Shown: positions 6,618 to 10,985 of the stretch, in pieces
Position numbering within the stretch: the first letter of the stretch is position 1
Layout of the letters: each line of letters starts with the position of its first letter
NCBI GenBank assembly: GCA_903864555.1
Contig: CAIPGJ010000006.1
Span: forward strand, 1-10,985
DNA: 10,985 nt
Source of the DNA: an uncultured Pseudomonadota bacterium
GTDB lineage: Bacteria > Pseudomonadota > Gammaproteobacteria > Burkholderiales > SG8-39
Direction: 5' to 3'
The notes under the pieces: generated by a model
Database searches by the model: none
Seen by the model: the letters and a program-made list of their open reading frames with translations, nothing else
What the model was told of the DNA's origin: nothing
Translations under genes and position numbers: made by a program

Positions 6618-8177
6618 ATGATGGCCGAGAACAACAAGCCGGATCAGGAAGCCGCTGGGGCCTCTGGGGCCGCTGCTGCCACCGAGGCAGAAGCCACGCC
6701 TGTGGACACGTACCAGGAAGAGGGGCTCGACCGGTTCGCCGACAAGCTCAAGGAATCCGATGCCCGCTCCGAGGTGATCGAGGGCATCCCGCAGACCTAC
6801 CTGCGCGGCGCGCTGTACGTGCTGGGCGGCGCCATGCTGATCAGCCTGCTGATCGGCTGGTTCGGCACCATCCATGTCATCGTCAAGGGCAAGGGCATGC
6901 TGGCCCCGGAACTGGAAAACATCTTCGTCGAGGCGCGTGAAACCGGGGTGGTGAAGCAGGTGCACGTCAAGCCCGGCGAGGCCCTGGTCGCCGGTCAGCT
7001 GGTGCTGACCATGGACAAGGCCCAGTCAGGCGCGGAACTGGACCTGCTGCAGAGCGAACTGCGGCTGGAGGAAGACAAACTGCGCCGCTACGCCCTGGCG
7101 CGCGAGATCTCCACGGCAGTGTCGAAGGATCCGAAGAGCATCCTGCGCCGCGATCCGGCCCAGTTCGCCAACGCCGGGGCCGCCGCCGAGCAGCTCACCG
7201 GACTGCGGCGGGCACGCCAGCTGCTCGACCGGGCGCGTGACGACATGAGCAAGGATTATCTGGCCCGGCGTGCCGCCACCGACGCGCAGATCGCGCTGAA
7301 TGTGACTTCGCTGCAGCGCATGCGCGAGGCCATCGCCGAAACGAAGGACTCGATCGGGCTGCGCGAGAAGGACCTCGAAGCCAAGCAGCAGGAGTTCAAG
7401 TACTTCGAAACGCTGGCCGCCCGCCGCGCCCTGCCCCGCTCCAACGTCAACGCCGCGCGCGAAGCAGTGATCCAGGCGGAATCCTCGCTGGTCGCCGAGC
7501 GCCAGCGCATCGGCCAGCTGGAGCTGGACATCGTGCGCACCGAGCTGCAGTCGGCCGAACTGCGTTCCGACCTGGTGCGCAAGAAGACCGAGTACGAGAC
7601 GTCCCTGGAAACCGCGGAGATCGGCTACGACCAGGCGCTGGTCGGCCTGAACAGCATGCTGGCCCAACTGGAGCAGGAGCAGGCTCGCAACGAGGCCCGC
7701 GTATCCGAGCTGCGCGCCAAGGTCGAACTGCAGAACGCCCAGCTGAAAGAGCTGCAGATCTTCAGCCCAGCCGATGGCGTGCTGTCGGAACTGCGCTACA
7801 CGACCCCCGGCCAGTTCGTCGAGCGCGGCGCGCGTATCGGCAGTTTCGTGCCCTCCAGGGTCAAGCCCATCATGGTGGCCACGGTGCAGAACAAGGACAT
7901 CGCCGCGGTCAAGCCGGGCACGCTGGCCAAGGTCAAGGTGGATGCCTACCCGTACCGCCAGTACGGCACCATCCCCGCCAAGGTCCTGAGCGCCTTCCCC
8001 GTGCCGGAGAAGCCGGAGTTCAAGGTGCGGCTGCAACTGGATCGCCACACCATCAAGGTGCGCGGCGAAGACGTCGAGCTGACCCCGGGACTGACAGCCG
8101 ACGTCGACATCCTCACCCAACGCACGCGGCTGCTGCGCCTGATCATGAAGAAGCTGGGCGGAGACGATGACGACTGA
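6618..8177 (+). CDS. HlyD-family membrane-fusion (periplasmic adaptor) protein
   Basis: This 519-residue protein is the adaptor that links an inner-membrane ABC exporter to an outer-membrane channel. It has a cytoplasmic, Ala/Glu-rich N-terminal tail of about 65 residues and a single membrane anchor at about 68-90 (ALYVLGGAMLISLLIGWFG). The first half of a biotinyl/lipoyl-like domain follows (FVEARETGVVKQVHVKPGEALVAGQLVLTMD, by position about 98-135). A long alpha-helical hairpin rich in E, R, Q and L spans about 140-375, then comes the second lipoyl half (IFSPADGVLSELRYTTPGQFV) and a beta-barrel region with PEFKVRLQL. The C-terminal LTPGLTADVDILTQRTRLLRLIMKKL is typical of HlyD-type proteins; the end is GGDDDD. 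It starts 22 bases after exporter 1 and overlaps exporter 2 by 11 bases, so the three gene products are probably made in a coordinated way. A TolC-like partner is not in the window. Confidence 0.93.
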   Translation: MMAENNKPDQEAAGASGAAAATEAEATPVDTYQEEGLDRFADKLKESDARSEVIEGIPQTYLRGALYVLGGAMLISLLIGWFGTIHVIVKGKGMLAPELENIFVEARETGVVKQVHVKPGEALVAGQLVLTMDKAQSGAELDLLQSELRLEEDKLRRYALAREISTAVSKDPKSILRRDPAQFANAGAAAEQLTGLRRARQLLDRARDDMSKDYLARRAATDAQIALNVTSLQRMREAIAETKDSIGLREKDLEAKQQEFKYFETLAARRALPRSNVNAAREAVIQAESSLVAERQRIGQLELDIVRTELQSAELRSDLVRKKTEYETSLETAEIGYDQALVGLNSMLAQLEQEQARNEARVSELRAKVELQNAQLKELQIFSPADGVLSELRYTTPGQFVERGARIGSFVPSRVKPIMVATVQNKDIAAVKPGTLAKVKVDAYPYRQYGTIPAKVLSAFPVPEKPEFKVRLQLDRHTIKVRGEDVELTPGLTADVDILTQRTRLLRLIMKKLGGDDDD

Positions 8178-10985
8178 CGCCCTGCACTCATCGGGAACAT
8201 CCCCGGACAGGCACGGCGTGGATTCGTCCCTGGCCAGGCATCTGCTCGAATTGCCGCGGTTCTGCACGCTCTCGCGTGAGGACGCACTGGGCATCGCCGC
8301 GCTGGCCGAGTCGGCCAGCTTCGCGGCTTCGGCGCCTATATTCGAGCAGGGCGCACCGGCCGAGGGGCTGTACACCATCCTGGCAGGCGAGGTGCATCTG
8401 TCGATTGCCGGGCCGGCCGGGCCGGTGCATATCGACAAGCTCCGGGAAGGCGCGCTGTTCGGCGTGAGTGCGCTGGAGAGTGCCCAACCCATGCCGCAAA
8501 GCGCGCATGCCGGCCCGGAAGGCGCATTCCTGCAGGTGATCCCGAGGGATCGGCTGAACGAATTGCTGGGGATATCCGCCGATCTCGCAGCCCGCATCCA
8601 CGAGGGCCAGCGTGTCTCGGAAGCCGTGGTCTTCCTGGCCGCCTGCGCCAGCTTTCGCGACGTGCCGCGCGATGCCCTGGCGGAGCTCGCCGGCAAGGCC
8701 ACCCAGCGCAGCCTTGCCCGGGGCGAGCAGCTGATCGCACAGGGCGAGCAGGACGATCGCCTGTTCATCGTCAAGAGCGGTCACCTGGTGGTCAGCCGGC
8801 GCGAGGCGCCCAGCCACCGCATTGCCCAACTCGGCTCCGGCGACGTGGTCGGGGAGATGGCGGTACTGACACGCGAGGCGCGCAGCGCCGACGTGGTTGC
8901 CGATACGGATGCCGTGGTGGTCAGCGTGCCTGGCGAGGAGTTCCGTCGCGTGGCCGGCGCCAACGCAGACCTGTCGAAGCGCGTCGGCGCGCTGGTCGAA
9001 TCGCGGCGGCAGGCGGCTGTGGGTGCAGGGGCCGCAGGGGCTGGCGATGCAGCGGGCGCTCCAGCGCCTGCGTCATCCGCCCCGAGTCAGGCGGCGGGCG
9101 CCCCAGCAGGCATGCCAGAGGGCACACCAGCGCACACCCAGGCCACCCTGAAGGCGCAGCCAGCGGCCGGAACGCAGGCACAGCCGGCAACGGCCAAGCC
9201 TAAGCCCACCGATACCTCCCAGTTCGCCGGACGGTGGCCGCGGATGGCTGCGCTCTGGACACGCTTTGTCGACTGGCGTAAGCGCCGCGCCAAGCCCCCC
9301 GCCGTCCTGCAGCACAGCGAGATGGACTGCAGCGCAGCCTGCCTGTCCACCCTCTGCCGCTTCTACGGCAAGGAAGTCAGCATCAACACCACCCGCGAGC
9401 TGGCGCGTGTACGCCAGGAAGGGGCATCGCTGTCGAATATTGTCCGGGCCCTGCGGGAAATGGGTTTCAAGGCCGACGCCTATGAAAGCTCGCTGGCCCA
9501 GCTGAAGCAGAAGCGCCTGCCGGCCATCGCCAACTGGCGCGGCTATCACTGGGTGGTGGTGCACGAGGTCACCGACACCACGGTGGTGGTTGCCGATCCG
9601 GCCGAGGGCCTGGTCACCTACACGATAGAAAAATGGATGGAAGGCTGGGCGCGCTTCACCATTTTTGTCGAGCCGACCCCGAAATTCGACGAATTCCCGG
9701 AGACCCCGGCCACAGTGACGGCATTCCTGCCCTTTTTCACCCCCTACAAGCGGCAGATCGGCGACATCTTCCTGGCCTCCTTCCTGCTGATGATGGTGGG
9801 GATCCTGGCCCCGCTGTTCACCAAGTTCATCATCGACGACATCATCCTCAAGGAAAGCGACCAGTGGCTGCTGGCGGCGGTCGTGGTAATGATCGCGGTG
9901 CTGCTGCTGGAGCAGATGCTGACCTTCGTGCGCAACGAGATCATTCTGCGGGTCACCAGCCAGTGCAATTCGCAGATCATCGGCGTCATTTACGAGCGCC
10001 TTTTGTCCCTGCCACTGTCGTACTTCAGTGCGCGCAAGACTGGCGACATCACCAGTCGGCTGGAACAGAACGACGAAATCACGCAGTTCGTCACCCAGGA
10101 CGGGCTGGAGACCTTCCTCAGCCTGTTCAGCATGATCGCCTACTTCGGGGTGATGCTCTATTTCAACGCCTGGCTGGCGCTGGCCGCGGTGTCGGTGCTG
10201 CTGCTCAATATCGTGCTGGTGGCCAAGATCTCCCCGCGCCTGCGCCAGATCAACCGCGAGACCTTCGTCAAGGAATCCGACCAGGAAAGCCACCTCATCG
10301 AGTCCCTGCGCGGGGCCGCCACGCTGAAGATGATCGGGGCAGACCACCTGGCGCGCTGGCAGTACGAGAACCACTTCGCCGCCGTGGCCAACATGCATTT
10401 CAAGGAGGCCAAGCTGGCCCAGCTCATGGAACTGGCCGCCGACACCCTGGACTCGCTCAGCGACATCATCGTACTGCTGCTGGGCGGAGCCTTCGTCATC
10501 ATGGGCCAGCTGACCATCGGTGAACTGGTGGCCTTCATCGCCTTCGCCAATGCCTTGCAGGACCCCATCAACGACGTGATCGGCAAGTGGGACGAGTTCC
10601 AGGAAGTCATTGTTGCCGTCGAGAGGCTCAACGACATCATGGAGAAGGAACCCGAATTCAAGGCCGACGGCGATGCCGACCGCATCGTGGTGCCGCGCCT
10701 GCGCGGCCACATCGAATTTCGCGCCACCACCTTCCGCTATTCGCAGGACGACGACACCAACGTGGTGCAGAACATCAACCTGAGCCTGCCGCCGGGGACC
10801 AAGGTGGCGCTGGTGGGGGCCAGCGGCTCGGGCAAGTCCAGCCTGATCAAGCTGCTGTACGGCTTCTACAAACCCAGCAGCGGCCAGGTGATGATCGACG
10901 GATTCGACGTGACCGAAGTGTCGCTGCAGGGTCTGCGCAGCCAGATCGCCATGGTGCCGCAGAAAAGCGCCATCTACCGCGGCTC
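8167..10985 (+). CDS. ABC exporter 2: two CNB-like domains, intact C39 peptidase, TMD and partial NBD (truncated by window end)
   Basis: Translation from the ATG at 8167 stays open to the window end (939 whole codons). The start overlaps the hlyD-like stop by 11 bases, with GGAG at 8160-8163 in front. The first CNB-like domain (about 20-140) is degenerate: FGV at 98-100 replaces FGE and no Arg follows. The second (about 150-275) keeps G229-E230 and R239. A Pro/Ala/Gly-rich linker spans about 281-343. The C39 peptidase domain (about 375-500) is complete: Q382 oxyanion residue, C388 in MDCSAACL, H461 in GYHWVVV and D477 in VADP. This should cleave a leader peptide, classically after Gly-Gly. 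Membrane helices lie at about 515-800. The ATPase begins near 855 with Walker A GASGSGKS (884-891) and a Q-loop at Q932; the signature and Walker B motifs lie outside the window. It is a paralogue of exporter 1 with the same domain order, and probably its partner. Confidence 0.93.
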   Translation, partial: MTTDALHSSGTSPDRHGVDSSLARHLLELPRFCTLSREDALGIAALAESASFAASAPIFEQGAPAEGLYTILAGEVHLSIAGPAGPVHIDKLREGALFGVSALESAQPMPQSAHAGPEGAFLQVIPRDRLNELLGISADLAARIHEGQRVSEAVVFLAACASFRDVPRDALAELAGKATQRSLARGEQLIAQGEQDDRLFIVKSGHLVVSRREAPSHRIAQLGSGDVVGEMAVLTREARSADVVADTDAVVVSVPGEEFRRVAGANADLSKRVGALVESRRQAAVGAGAAGAGDAAGAPAPASSAPSQAAGAPAGMPEGTPAHTQATLKAQPAAGTQAQPATAKPKPTDTSQFAGRWPRMAALWTRFVDWRKRRAKPPAVLQHSEMDCSAACLSTLCRFYGKEVSINTTRELARVRQEGASLSNIVRALREMGFKADAYESSLAQLKQKRLPAIANWRGYHWVVVHEVTDTTVVVADPAEGLVTYTIEKWMEGWARFTIFVEPTPKFDEFPETPATVTAFLPFFTPYKRQIGDIFLASFLLMMVGILAPLFTKFIIDDIILKESDQWLLAAVVVMIAVLLLEQMLTFVRNEIILRVTSQCNSQIIGVIYERLLSLPLSYFSARKTGDITSRLEQNDEITQFVTQDGLETFLSLFSMIAYFGVMLYFNAWLALAAVSVLLLNIVLVAKISPRLRQINRETFVKESDQESHLIESLRGAATLKMIGADHLARWQYENHFAAVANMHFKEAKLAQLMELAADTLDSLSDIIVLLLGGAFVIMGQLTIGELVAFIAFANALQDPINDVIGKWDEFQEVIVAVERLNDIMEKEPEFKADGDADRIVVPRLRGHIEFRATTFRYSQDDDTNVVQNINLSLPPGTKVALVGASGSGKSSLIKLLYGFYKPSSGQVMIDGFDVTEVSLQGLRSQIAMVPQKSAIYRG

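Noticed and set aside
7026..8774. A 582-codon open frame on the minus strand
   Set aside because: It is antisense to the HlyD gene and the start of exporter 2, and crosses their junction. No domain is recognisable and the composition is biased like other antisense frames here.
9073..10710. A 545-codon open frame on the minus strand
   Set aside because: It lies wholly opposite the exporter 2 coding sequence, which shows C39, membrane and Walker A motifs. Its own translation is rich in H, Q, D and G with no recognisable domain, as expected of a mirror frame in GC-rich DNA.

Overview
The window is GC-rich and tightly packed, with every supported gene on the + strand. The best organism guess is a betaproteobacterium, probably Burkholderiales. 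The guess rests on a Bug/TctC-type solute-binding receptor gene (a family hugely expanded in Bordetella, Cupriavidus, Comamonadaceae and relatives) and on the strongly G/C-biased third codon positions. It is an inference; there is no rRNA or other marker gene here. I see no tRNA, rRNA, CRISPR array, insertion sequence or phage gene.

Region A (1-2417) holds three exported or putatively exported proteins: the 3' end of a methyltransferase-like gene, a complete Bug-family periplasmic receptor gene, and a complete methyltransferase-like gene with a signal peptide. The two methyltransferase-like proteins are paralogues that flank the receptor gene. Hairpins follow the receptor gene and the second methyltransferase gene.

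Region B (2418-2698) is a 281-base regulatory gap. It contains a consensus TATAAT -10 box without a convincing -35 box, a perfect 12-bp palindrome where a class II activator would bind, a second dyad further upstream, and a hairpin in the predicted leader.

Region C (2699-10985, running off the end) is the notable part: a four-gene operon for a type I-like secretion machine. The order is a cytosolic parvulin-like protein, ABC exporter 1, an HlyD-family membrane-fusion protein, and ABC exporter 2 (truncated by the window edge). Both exporters share an unusual layout: two N-terminal cyclic-nucleotide-binding-like (CNB) domains, then a C39-peptidase-type domain, a transmembrane domain and an ATPase domain. 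They are not equivalent. Exporter 1 has lost the C39 catalytic Gln, Cys and His (T309, S315, T388), while exporter 2 keeps the full set (Q382, C388, H461, D477). In both, the first CNB domain lacks the phosphate-binding Arg and the second keeps the Glu/Arg pair.

The simplest model is a heteromeric, nucleotide-gated exporter. One subunit would trim a double-glycine-type leader, the other would dock substrate, the HlyD protein would bridge the periplasm, and the cytosolic parvulin-like protein would keep the substrate unfolded. The substrate and the outer-membrane channel are not in the window and are most likely beyond the right end or elsewhere in the genome.
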